Part shown: positions 1 to 6,047 of the stretch, in pieces
How positions within the stretch are numbered: the stretch's first letter is position 1
Layout of the letters: every line of letters starts with the position of its first letter
Assembly (NCBI GenBank): GCA_946481615.1
Contig: CAMLOR010000143.1
Coordinates: forward strand, 1 to 8,345
Length of the DNA: 8,345 nucleotides
From: an uncultured Aquimonas sp.
GTDB lineage: Bacteria; Pseudomonadota; Gammaproteobacteria; Xanthomonadales; Xanthomonadaceae
Direction of reading: 5' to 3'
Notes under the pieces: model-generated
Told to the model about the DNA's origin: nothing
The model's database searches: none
The model's input: the letters and a program-made list of their open reading frames with translations, nothing else
Translations under genes and position numbers: made by a program

Positions 1-238
1 TCGCCAACACATCGCACTCGATGACGCGATGATGCCCATCGAGCCACACCGCATGTAGCTCCTCATGCAGCAACCCGGCGAGCCGAAACCGCAGGAACTG
101 CTCCGCCTGCCGCGGATTCTCGATGTGCCCGCTCCGCCGCAACCGCTCGAACACGATCGCCTCGGCCCACGCGATCACCACATCCTCGCGTCGACGACGC
201 CAGGCATGCGCGACAGCAGACAGCGGTGTATCGGCCAT
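1..238 (-). CDS. Short RadC-like JAB-domain protein, N-terminal part (cut by window edge)
   Basis: Reading the minus strand from ATG at 238 gives 79 codons that stay open to the window edge. The start is MADTPLSAVAHAWRRRRED, and residues 46-79 read FLRFRLAGLLHEELHAVW followed by LDGHHRVIECDVLA. This matches the opening of the RadC (UPF0758/DUF2466) catalytic domain, where families show LxLxGLxxExFxVLFLDxxHRLI. The metal-binding HxHPSG...D motif would lie outside the window, so activity cannot be judged. Only about 45 residues precede the domain, so there is no room for the helix-hairpin-helix region of full-length RadC; it resembles the short RadC homologues often carried on plasmids and genomic islands (family knowledge). 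A G-rich stretch (GGGGG) about 5 nt before the ATG could serve as ribosome binding site. RadC's cellular role is unsettled despite the old DNA-repair name. Confidence 0.72.
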   Translation of the reverse strand, partial: MADTPLSAVAHAWRRRREDVVIAWAEAIVFERLRRSGHIENPRQAEQFLRFRLAGLLHEELHAVWLDGHHRVIECDVLA

Positions 239-582
239 GCGGCCCCCGGAGGTGGCGAACGGTGCGCGGTTCAGAACCGGCACGCGACCGGCGGACCTTT
301 CGGCCCCCGCGCACCGCCGCCGTGAGCCGGCGGATGGCCACGCGCACGGAGCGCGGGCACGAAAAACGCGCCTCGCTGGCGTGCGGTAGCGCGTCGATGC
401 GCGCGTGACGGGTTCTGAAGCCCGGCCGCGGATTTGGCCGCGGCAAGGCGATCCTACGCCTGTCCCAAGCGCCGCAGCAAGAGTGCGCAAGTGCGATGCG
501 ATGCAGTTGATTTCGCGATCGGCGCCGGAGTGGGCAGACGCCGTACACTCGCGCAAGTCCGCATGCCTGAGCGAGAACAACG
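239..582. other. Non-coding region between divergent radC-like gene and coq7
   Basis: This 344-bp stretch has no convincing coding frame. It must contain the promoters of both flanking genes, which point away from each other. I see a short palindrome (CGGTTCAGAACCG, 267-279), a GC hairpin (CCGCCG at 314-319 with CGGCGG at 328-333), a 7-bp perfect stem (GCCGCGG 425-431 with CCGCGGC 438-444, loop ATTTGG) and directly after it AGGCG 446-450 with CGCCT 457-461. None is followed by a T run. The only decent -10-like hexamer for coq7 is TACACT at 544-549, without a recognisable -35 at 16-18 nt; TTGATT at 507-512 is too far away. Hairpins arise easily at this GC content, so function is unproven. Confidence 0.5.
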
Positions 583-1119
583 TTGCCGCCCGAAGCACTT
601 TCCACGTCCGACTTGGGCAACCGGATCATCAAGGTCAATCACGCGGGTGAGCACGGCGCGGTGGGCATCTATTCGGGCCAACTGGTGTTTGCGCGCCTCA
701 CCGCTCCGGCGCTGGTTTCGGTGCTCGCCGAGTTTCGCGCGCATGAAATGAGACATCGAGCCACTTTTGGCGGCGAGCTGCAACGGCGCAGCAATCCCCG
801 TTGCCGCAGCTATTGGCTATGCGGCGCGGGCGGCTACCTGCTCGGTTTGATCACCGGGCTGCTCGGACCCGGCGCCATCGCGGCGACGACGGTTGCGGTG
901 GAAGCCGTCGTGCTTCGACACTTGAATCGTCAGCTACTGCAGTTGGAGGAAATCGATGCAGCGGCCGTGCACGCAATATCCAGCATTGTCGCCGAGGAAC
1001 AGCAGCATCACGACACGACGCTGGGACCAGCGCGGGCAGGCAAATTCTGGCCGCGTGTCATCAAACCCATCGTGTCGGCTTCAACCGAAGCGGTCATCTG
1101 GCTCGGCATGCGGCTTTGA
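583..1119 (+). CDS. coq7: Demethoxyubiquinone hydroxylase, COQ7 family (di-iron)
   Basis: The 178-residue protein fits the ferritin-like COQ7 family, which hydroxylates demethoxyubiquinol at the last ring position in ubiquinone synthesis, at the inner membrane. The six expected iron ligands are visible: E23 in NHAGEHGA, E55 and H58 in HEMRHR, E107 in VAVEAVV, E139 and H142 in EEQQHHD. Residues 79-106 are glycine-rich and hydrophobic, as in the family's membrane-facing helices. RIIKVNHAGE near the N terminus and the VAVEAVVLRHLNRQL helix resemble the mitochondrial/alphaproteobacterial COQ7 more than the longer pseudomonad type with its AATEHQV motif (from memory). The start is TTG at 583: an in-frame stop lies at 568-570 and no in-frame ATG or GTG lies before the conserved region; TTG at 613 is the alternative. 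A weak GAGA precedes 583. Codon use includes AGA, ATA, CTA, CGA and GGA, unlike the strongly GC-ending neighbours. It ends 18 bp from the convergent spoT stop. Confidence 0.85.
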   Translation: MPPEALSTSDLGNRIIKVNHAGEHGAVGIYSGQLVFARLTAPALVSVLAEFRAHEMRHRATFGGELQRRSNPRCRSYWLCGAGGYLLGLITGLLGPGAIAATTVAVEAVVLRHLNRQLLQLEEIDAAAVHAISSIVAEEQQHHDTTLGPARAGKFWPRVIKPIVSASTEAVIWLGMRL

Positions 1120-1137
1120 GCGGATCGAATTGCGCAC

Positions 1138-3294
1138 TCAGAGACGCGCGACACCGATCACTACGCCGAGCCGACGAATCCGCCGGATCACATCGGCCAG
1201 ATGCTTGCGATGCTTCACTTCGATATTGAAGTGCATCACCGCCAGACGCAGGTCGCGTTCGCGGTATTCGACGTTGTCGATGTTCGATTCGGCTTCGGCG
1301 ATGGCAGCGGCCACCTGCGCCAGTACACCAGGCTTGTTCTCGACTTCGACGCGTAGCCCGGCCTTGTAGTCTCCCTGCACGTTGCGATCCCACGCGATGG
1401 GCACCCAGCGCTCCGGCGACTTGCGGAAGCCTTCGACGTTCGGGCATTCGAGTCGATGCACCACGATGCCCTTGCCGGCCGAGAGGTAGCCCATGATCTC
1501 GTCGCCGGGGATCGGGTGGCAGCATTGGGCGAAGCTGAGGACGCCGCGTTCGGCGCCGCTGATGAGGATCTTCTCGGCGCTCGGTCCGGGTGTGGCGGAA
1601 AGCAGTTCGCCCTGCCCTTGCGTCAGCGCCTGCGCCACCTGTTGCGGCATGCGGTTGCCTAGCGCGATCTCGGAGAGCAGGTCTTCGAGGCGGCGCAGGC
1701 GGTTCTCGATGAGGTATTGCTCCAGCATCGAGGCGGGCACGCGGTCGAGCGAGGTTTCCATCGCTTCGAGCGCGCGGTCGAGCATGCGGTGGCCGAGTTC
1801 GACGGCGTCTTCGTGCTGCAGGTGCTTGAGGTAGTGGCGGATCGCGGTGCGGGCCTTGCTCGAGACCACGAATTCGAGCCAGTTCGGGTTCGGGCTCGCA
1901 CTCGCCGCGGTGATGATTTCCACCGTCTGGCCGGAGACGAGCTTGGTGCGCAGCGGCACGAGTTTCTTGTCGACGCGCGCGGCCACCGCGTGATCGCCCA
2001 CGTCGGTGTGCACCGCGTAGGCGAAATCGAGCACGGTGGAGTTGCGCGGCAGCGAGAGGATGTCGCCCTTGGGCGAGAACAAATAGACCTCATCGGGGAA
2101 GAGGTCGACCTTGACGTTTTCGAGGAATTCGAGCGAGGAGCCCGCGAACTGCTGCGATTCGAGCAGGCTGGCGAGCCAGGTGTGGGCGCGGCTCTGCGCG
2201 CTGCTCTGGGTCGAGCCCGAACTCTTGTAGACCCAGTGCGCCGCGATGCCGCGCTCCGCCACTAGATCCATGTCCTCGGTGCGGATCTGCACTTCCACCG
2301 GCGAACCGAACGGCGAGAACAGCACGGTGTGCAGGCTCTGGTAGCCGTTGGCCTTGGGGATGGCGATGAAATCGCGGAAGCGCGCGTCGAGCGGTTTGTA
2401 GAGCGCATGCACCGCACCCAGCGCGTGGTAGCACTCCATCGCCGTGCGCACCACCACGCGGAAGCCGAACACGTCCATCACCTGGTCGAGCGTTTTGTGC
2501 TCGCTCTTCATCTTGGTGTAGATGGAGAACGGCGATTTCACGCGGCCCACGAGGCGATGCGCGATCTTCTCGTGCGCCAGTTTCTGCGCCAGCGCGGCCT
2601 CGATCTTCACCATCGCCTCGCGCCGCAGCACGGGCTGTTTCTCGATGCGGCGGGAAAGCACGGCGTGGCGGCGCGGGAACAGCGCCTTGAAGCCGAGATC
2701 CTGCAGCTCGGCCTTGATGCGGTTCATGCCCAGGCGCTGCGCGATCGGCGCGTAAATGTCGAGCGTTTCGCGCGCGATGCGGCGGCGCGCTTCCACCGTC
2801 ATCGATTCGATGGTGCGCATGTTGTGCAGGCGGTCGGCCAGCTTGATCAGGATCACGCGCAGGTCGCGCGCCATCGCCAGCAGCATCTTGCGGAAGCTTT
2901 CCGCGGCGGCTTCCTGGCGGTCGGCGAACTGCAGCTTGTCGAGCTTGGTGACGCCGTCGACGAGCTCGGCCACCGCGTTGCCGAATTCGCGTTCGATGGT
3001 GCCGCGTTCGAGCGAGGTGTCTTCCAGCGCGTCGTGCAGGATGGCCGCGCAGAGGGTTTCGGCGTCCATGCCGAGGTCGGCCAGCAGGGTGGCGACGGCG
3101 ACGGGATGGGTGATGTAGGGCTCGCCGCTCTTGCGGGTCTGGCCTTCGTGGGCAGCCGCGCCGATGCGGTAGGCCAGGCGCACGCGCTCGATCTGCTCGG
3201 GCGGCAGATAGGATTGCAGGCGCTGGGTCAGCTGGCCGACCTGGTCCGGACAGGGGTCCGGCACCACGGTCGCCAGCGCGGATTGCGTAGCCAT
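1138..3294 (-). CDS. spoT: Bifunctional (p)ppGpp synthetase/hydrolase SpoT
   Basis: This 718-residue long RSH enzyme (E. coli SpoT has about 702) makes and degrades (p)ppGpp, the stringent-response alarmone. The hydrolase domain (about 25-195) keeps R54, K55, H63, H87-D88, E91-D92, D154 and N158, matching the metal and nucleotide residues known from Rel enzymes. The synthetase domain (about 245-360) keeps D274 in DVFGFR, Y318 in NGYQSLH and E334 in VEVQIRT, so both activities look intact. The motif distinguishing bifunctional (RxKD) from RelA-type (ExDD) enzymes reads RFRD at 305-308, a conservative change that stays on the SpoT side. Next come a TGS domain (about 396-462), a helical region, a Cys/His segment (C591, C592, H593, H613, C617) and a C-terminal ACT domain (about 646-718). 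The start is fixed by an in-frame TAG 12 nt upstream; no strong Shine-Dalgarno sequence is seen. It is last in the gmk-rpoZ-spoT order, and trmH/recG do not follow as they do in E. coli. Confidence 0.97.
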   Translation of the reverse strand: MATQSALATVVPDPCPDQVGQLTQRLQSYLPPEQIERVRLAYRIGAAAHEGQTRKSGEPYITHPVAVATLLADLGMDAETLCAAILHDALEDTSLERGTIEREFGNAVAELVDGVTKLDKLQFADRQEAAAESFRKMLLAMARDLRVILIKLADRLHNMRTIESMTVEARRRIARETLDIYAPIAQRLGMNRIKAELQDLGFKALFPRRHAVLSRRIEKQPVLRREAMVKIEAALAQKLAHEKIAHRLVGRVKSPFSIYTKMKSEHKTLDQVMDVFGFRVVVRTAMECYHALGAVHALYKPLDARFRDFIAIPKANGYQSLHTVLFSPFGSPVEVQIRTEDMDLVAERGIAAHWVYKSSGSTQSSAQSRAHTWLASLLESQQFAGSSLEFLENVKVDLFPDEVYLFSPKGDILSLPRNSTVLDFAYAVHTDVGDHAVAARVDKKLVPLRTKLVSGQTVEIITAASASPNPNWLEFVVSSKARTAIRHYLKHLQHEDAVELGHRMLDRALEAMETSLDRVPASMLEQYLIENRLRRLEDLLSEIALGNRMPQQVAQALTQGQGELLSATPGPSAEKILISGAERGVLSFAQCCHPIPGDEIMGYLSAGKGIVVHRLECPNVEGFRKSPERWVPIAWDRNVQGDYKAGLRVEVENKPGVLAQVAAAIAEAESNIDNVEYRERDLRLAVMHFNIEVKHRKHLADVIRRIRRLGVVIGVARL

Positions 3295-3323
3295 GACCGG
3301 AGACTACGCAGCGGTTCCGGCGA

Positions 3324-3342
3324 GGGCAACGGTGCGTTGCCC
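3324..3342 (-). other. Perfect 8-bp hairpin between rpoZ and spoT
   Basis: Bases 3324-3331 (GGGCAACG) pair perfectly with 3335-3342 (CGTTGCCC) around a three-base loop. The hairpin lies in the 63-nt spacer between the rpoZ stop and the spoT start. On the transcribed minus strand it is not followed by a T run, so it is not a standard intrinsic terminator. It could stabilise or define the 3' end of an rpoZ message, cause partial attenuation, or be a processing site. The role is inferred only from position. Confidence 0.45.
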
Positions 3343-3357
3343 CGGCGGTTCAGGCGA

Positions 3358-3654
3358 TCAGTCGTCGCCGCCCTTGGAAAGATCGTCGTCCACTTCGGCC
3401 GCGGCCCATTCCAGGGCTTCGCGCTCGGCGCGCTCGCGCTCGGCCTTTTCCACGGCCTCGATGAGGGCGGTGTCGACCTTGCGGGCGGCGATCTCGCGCA
3501 GGGCCAGGACGGTGGGCTTGTCGCCGTGCTCGGCGTTGTCGATGGCCGAATCGGCGCCCTTGGAGAGCTGACGGGCGCGCTTGGACGCCATCAGCACGAG
3601 CTCGAAACGGTTGTCGACGACCGCCAGGCAGTCTTCTACGGTGATGCGTGCCAT
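3358..3654 (-). CDS. rpoZ: RNA polymerase omega subunit
   Basis: The 98-residue protein is the omega subunit, which helps fold and hold the beta' subunit in RNA polymerase; the E. coli protein has 91 residues. MARITVEDC at the start, [16 protein letters not shown] (15-30), and [16 protein letters not shown] (45-60) are the conserved omega segments; the last third is acidic and low in complexity. The A2-R3 pair of the MAR motif and a glutamate at position 42 are present; in E. coli these omega residues contribute to ppGpp site 1. A longer reading frame starts at 3732, but ATG at 3654 is chosen because family members begin MARxTV and GAGG lies 7 nt before it. A promoter candidate precedes the gene (3703-3732). 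spoT follows 63 nt downstream. Confidence 0.96.
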   Translation of the reverse strand: MARITVEDCLAVVDNRFELVLMASKRARQLSKGADSAIDNAEHGDKPTVLALREIAARKVDTALIEAVEKAERERAEREALEWAAAEVDDDLSKGGDD

Positions 3655-3702
3655 GGGATTACCTCGGGTTGCGCTGGCCGAACGGCGGGCGCAGGGGCGC
3701 GG

Positions 3703-3732
3703 ATTGTAGGCCGGGGGGCCGGGCCGGGGCAA
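3703..3732 (-). promoter_or_regulatory. Candidate sigma-70 promoter for rpoZ-spoT
   Basis: On the minus strand a -35-like TTGCCC (3732-3727) is followed after 18 nt by TACAAT (3708-3703), a 5-of-6 match to the -10 consensus. Transcription would begin near 3696, leaving a leader of about 42 nt that contains the rpoZ ribosome binding site. It sits in the 97-nt gap after the gmk stop, so rpoZ-spoT could be transcribed apart from yicC-gmk. The bases after the -10 are all G or C over the first nine positions, as in promoters repressed by ppGpp/DksA, though this means little in a GC-rich genome. Confidence 0.5.
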
Positions 3733-3751
3733 GGAATACCTGCCGAACCCG

Positions 3752-4396
3752 TTAAGTTTCAGGGTCTTGCGACTTCAGCAACTCGGCGATCAAGCGACGC
3801 TGGCGCACCTGCTGGGCCTCGCGGCGCAGCCGGTGCGCCACGAAGATGGCCCGCAGTTCGGCAGCGGCGGCGTCGAAGTGTTCGTTGACGATGACGTAGT
3901 CGAACTCGTCGTAGTGGCTCATTTCCTCGCGCGCGGCGGCCAGGCGGCGGGCGATGGTGGCCTCGGAATCCTGGCCGCGGTTGCGCATGCGGGTTTCGAG
4001 CGCGTCGCGCGAGGGCGGCAGGATGAAGACGCTGACGCAGTCGCACATCTTCTCGCGCACCTGGCGGGCGCCCTGCCAGTCGATCTCCAGCAGCACGTCC
4101 TTGCCGGCCCTGAGCTGCGGTTCGACGCTCTGGCGCGCGGTGCCTTTGTAGTCGCCGTGCACGAGGGCGTGTTCGAAGAAATCGCCGGCGGCGATCATGC
4201 GTTCGAACTCGGTCTTGTCGACGAAGTGGTAGTGCTGGGCATGCCGTTCGCCCGGGCGCGGCGCGCGCGAGGTGAAGCTGATCGAGAGCACGATGCCGGG
4301 TTCCTTCGCCAGCACCGCGTTCACCAGGCTCGATTTGCCGGCCCCCGAAGGCGCCGCCACGATGAACAGCGTGCCGCGGCCGCACTCGTCACTCAA
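3752..4396 (-). CDS. gmk: Guanylate kinase
   Basis: Guanylate kinase phosphorylates GMP to GDP with ATP in the cytosol and feeds the GTP and (p)ppGpp pools. The 214-residue protein has the P-loop APSGAGKSS at 15-23, the GMP-binding [11 protein letters not shown] at 40-50 and Y56, EIDWQGA at 104-110, and the arginine-rich lid [17 protein letters not shown] at 136-152. All positions expected to be catalytic are present and the length is near the usual 205-210. Its start is TTG at 4396, overlapping the last 8 nt of yicC (TTGAGTGA contains the yicC stop); no in-frame ATG or GTG lies between there and the conserved strand before the P-loop. AGG lies 9 nt before the TTG, inside yicC. The overlap suggests that gmk translation is coupled to yicC. 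The gene ends with TAA. Confidence 0.97.
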   Translation of the reverse strand: MSDECGRGTLFIVAAPSGAGKSSLVNAVLAKEPGIVLSISFTSRAPRPGERHAQHYHFVDKTEFERMIAAGDFFEHALVHGDYKGTARQSVEPQLRAGKDVLLEIDWQGARQVREKMCDCVSVFILPPSRDALETRMRNRGQDSEATIARRLAAAREEMSHYDEFDYVIVNEHFDAAAAELRAIFVAHRLRREAQQVRQRRLIAELLKSQDPET

Positions 4397-5252
4397 GGTT
4401 CTGTACCTGTTCGCGCAATTGTTCGATCAGCACCTTGAGTTCGACGGCGGCGGCACTGGTGCGCGCATCGACGGATTTCGAGCCCAAAGTATTGGCCTCG
4501 CGGTTGAATTCCTGCATGAGGAAATCGAGGCGGCGGCCGACGGCTTCCTTCAGGCCCAGCACGCGGCGCGCCTCGTGCACATGCGAGGCCAGGCGGTCGA
4601 GTTCCTCGTCGACGTCGAGTTTCTGCAGCCAGAGCACGAGTTCCTGCTCGATGCGGCCGGGCTCGATCGGCGGCTTGAGTTCGGCGAGCCTGGCGTCGAG
4701 CTTGGCGCGCAGGCCGGCGCGGATCTCCGGCAGCCATTCCTTCACCTGCGCGGCGATCCGCTCGATGCCGTCGAGGCGCTCGCGCATCACCGCGGCGAGT
4801 TTCGCGCCTTCGCGTTCGCGGGCCTGGGTGAATTCGTCCAGGGTGTGGTCGACCAGCTTGAGTGCTTCGGCGTGCAGGCCGGCCTGGTCGAGTTCGTTCT
4901 GCTCCACCACGCCCGGGAAGCGCAGCAGCTCGGTGAATTCCACGTTGAGGCGCGGGAAGCGCGGCTCGCAGTCGATCGCAAGCTCCGCCAGGCGCGACAG
5001 CAAGGCGTGGTTGATGCGCAATTCGCCGGCCGAGGCGATGTCGCCGCGCAGCCGCAGGCCCAGCTCCATCTTGCCGCGCTGCGCCTTCTGCGCGACGCGC
5101 TCGCGCACCGCCGGCTCCAGCGCGCGCAGCTCCTCGGGCGCGCGCACGCCCAGCTCGAGGAAGCGATGGTTCACCGCGCGCACCTCGCAGGCCAGCACGC
5201 CCCACGGGGTGGCGCGCTCGGCGGAAGCGAAGGCGGTCATGCTGCGGATCAT
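4389..5252 (-). CDS. yicC: YicC family endoribonuclease
   Basis: The 287-residue product has exactly the length of E. coli YicC. It opens with MIRSMTAFASAE and carries the N-terminal YicC-like domain with VNHRFLE near residue 27, followed by a coiled, arginine- and glutamate-rich middle. The C-terminal DUF1732 region contains LDVDEELDRLASH and then RRLDFLMQEFNRE with NTLGSKS (about 240-260), its most conserved stretch. YicC proteins are described as endoribonucleases, with a reported role in breakdown of the small RNA RyhB in E. coli; the target here is unknown. The frame stays open to 5309, but ATG 5252 is preferred because it gives the family N terminus and GGGA lies about 6 nt before it; ATG 5240 is the alternative. 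It is the first gene of the minus-strand block and diverges from rph. Confidence 0.94.
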   Translation of the reverse strand: MIRSMTAFASAERATPWGVLACEVRAVNHRFLELGVRAPEELRALEPAVRERVAQKAQRGKMELGLRLRGDIASAGELRINHALLSRLAELAIDCEPRFPRLNVEFTELLRFPGVVEQNELDQAGLHAEALKLVDHTLDEFTQAREREGAKLAAVMRERLDGIERIAAQVKEWLPEIRAGLRAKLDARLAELKPPIEPGRIEQELVLWLQKLDVDEELDRLASHVHEARRVLGLKEAVGRRLDFLMQEFNREANTLGSKSVDARTSAAAVELKVLIEQLREQVQNLE

Positions 5253-5279
5253 CGCGATTCCCGTGTGCAGGGAGGGCGA

Positions 5280-5309
5280 ATGGTAAACTGCGTGCCGGAT
5301 AATTCCCAA
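5280..5309 (-). promoter_or_regulatory. Candidate promoter for yicC-gmk
   Basis: On the minus strand TTGGGA (5309-5304) and TACCAT (5285-5280), each 4 of 6 to consensus, are 18 nt apart. Transcription would begin near 5273, about 20 nt before the yicC ATG. The -10 overlaps the candidate rph -10 on the other strand, so the two promoters could compete. The match is modest and rests partly on there being only 65 bp between the two start codons. Confidence 0.3.
5281..5289 (+). promoter_or_regulatory. Candidate extended -10 promoter for rph-rdgB
   Basis: TGGTAAACT is an extended -10 element (TG, one base, then TAAACT, 5 of 6 to consensus). No good -35 is seen 16-18 nt upstream, which extended -10 promoters tolerate. 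Transcription would begin near 5296, about 22 nt before the rph ATG. Confidence 0.4.
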
Positions 5310-5317
5310 TCGTGCCC

Positions 5318-6046
5318 ATGACCCCGATCACGCGTCCCAGCGGCCGAGCGCCCCACGAGTTGCGCCCGGTGCGCATCGAGCGCGGCTATACGCGGCACGC
5401 CGAAGGCTCCGTGCGGGTCAGCTTCGGCGATACCCAGGTGCTGTGCACCGCCAGCGTCGAGAACAAGGTGCCGGCCTTCCTGCGCGGCAAGGGCGAAGGC
5501 TGGGTGACGGCCGAATACGGCATGCTGCCGCGCGCCACCCACACGCGTTCGCTGCGCGAGGCCGCCAACGGCAAGCAGGGCGGGCGCACGCTGGAAATCC
5601 AGCGCCTGATCGGCCGCTCGCTGCGTGCCTGCGTCGATCGCTCGTTGCTCGGCGAGCGCACCATCACGCTCGATTGCGACGTGATCCAGGCCGACGGCGG
5701 CACCCGCACCGCGGCCATCACCGGCGCCTACGTGGCGCTGGTCGACGCCGTGCGCTGGCTGCGCGGCAAGCGCGAGATCACCCGCGACCCGATCTTCGGC
5801 GCGGTGGCGGCGGTGTCGGTCGGCGTGTTCCGCGGCGTGCCCGTGCTCGACCTCGACTATGCCGAGGACAGCGGCTGCGACACCGACATGAACGTGGTGA
5901 TGAACGACGGCGGCGGCTTCATCGAGCTGCAGGGCACGGCCGAGGGCCACGCCTTCCGGCGCGAGGAACTCGACGCCCTGCTCGGCCTCGCCACCGACGG
6001 CGTGAAGCAACTGCTCGATCTGCAGCGCCAAGCCCTGGAGGCCTGA
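5318..6046 (+). CDS. rph: Ribonuclease PH
   Basis: RNase PH is a phosphate-dependent 3'-5' exoribonuclease that trims tRNA precursors and other RNA 3' ends, working as a hexameric ring. From ATG 5318 the protein has 242 residues (E. coli full-length 238). R90 in [17 protein letters not shown] at 128-130 (phosphate binding), and D184 and D190 in [12 protein letters not shown] (catalytic aspartates) are visible, as are [12 protein letters not shown] (61-72) and [10 protein letters not shown] (201-210). A GTG at 5312 is in frame two codons earlier; ATG is preferred, since related proteins begin with a short tail before RPSGR. No strong Shine-Dalgarno sequence precedes either. The frame is intact, unlike the known E. 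coli K-12 rph frameshift. rdgB follows after one base. Confidence 0.97.
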   Translation: MTPITRPSGRAPHELRPVRIERGYTRHAEGSVRVSFGDTQVLCTASVENKVPAFLRGKGEGWVTAEYGMLPRATHTRSLREAANGKQGGRTLEIQRLIGRSLRACVDRSLLGERTITLDCDVIQADGGTRTAAITGAYVALVDAVRWLRGKREITRDPIFGAVAAVSVGVFRGVPVLDLDYAEDSGCDTDMNVVMNDGGGFIELQGTAEGHAFRREELDALLGLATDGVKQLLDLQRQALEA

Positions 6047-6047
6047 C

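Noticed and set aside
63..638. A 191-codon minus-strand open frame over the spacer and the coq7 start
   Set aside because: It is arginine-rich and of low quality, and conflicts with the RadC-like frame and with coq7, both of which carry conserved motifs.
434..751. A plus-strand frame with ATG at 563 that might supply an alternative coq7 N terminus by frameshift
   Set aside because: The conserved COQ7 sequence begins near residue 11 of the TTG-started frame, so no frameshift is needed; a sequencing error here cannot be excluded but is not indicated.
1120..1137. The 18-bp gap between the convergent coq7 and spoT stops, checked for a shared terminator
   Set aside because: No inverted repeat or T run is present; the transcripts probably end inside the opposing genes.
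3709..3731. The G/C-rich run upstream of the rpoZ -10, considered as a gmk terminator
   Set aside because: It can fold in several ways because it is almost all G and C, but there is no T run, and it fits better as promoter spacer.
2329..3888. A 519-codon plus-strand open frame running antisense across spoT, rpoZ and the end of gmk
   Set aside because: It mirrors three firmly identified genes, its composition is that of antisense translation of GC-rich codons (rich in H, R, A, V, F, Q and G), and it shows no recognisable domain.
4272..5321. A 349-codon plus-strand open frame antisense to yicC and the start of gmk
   Set aside because: It overlaps conserved genes completely and matches no family; it is expected from codon bias.
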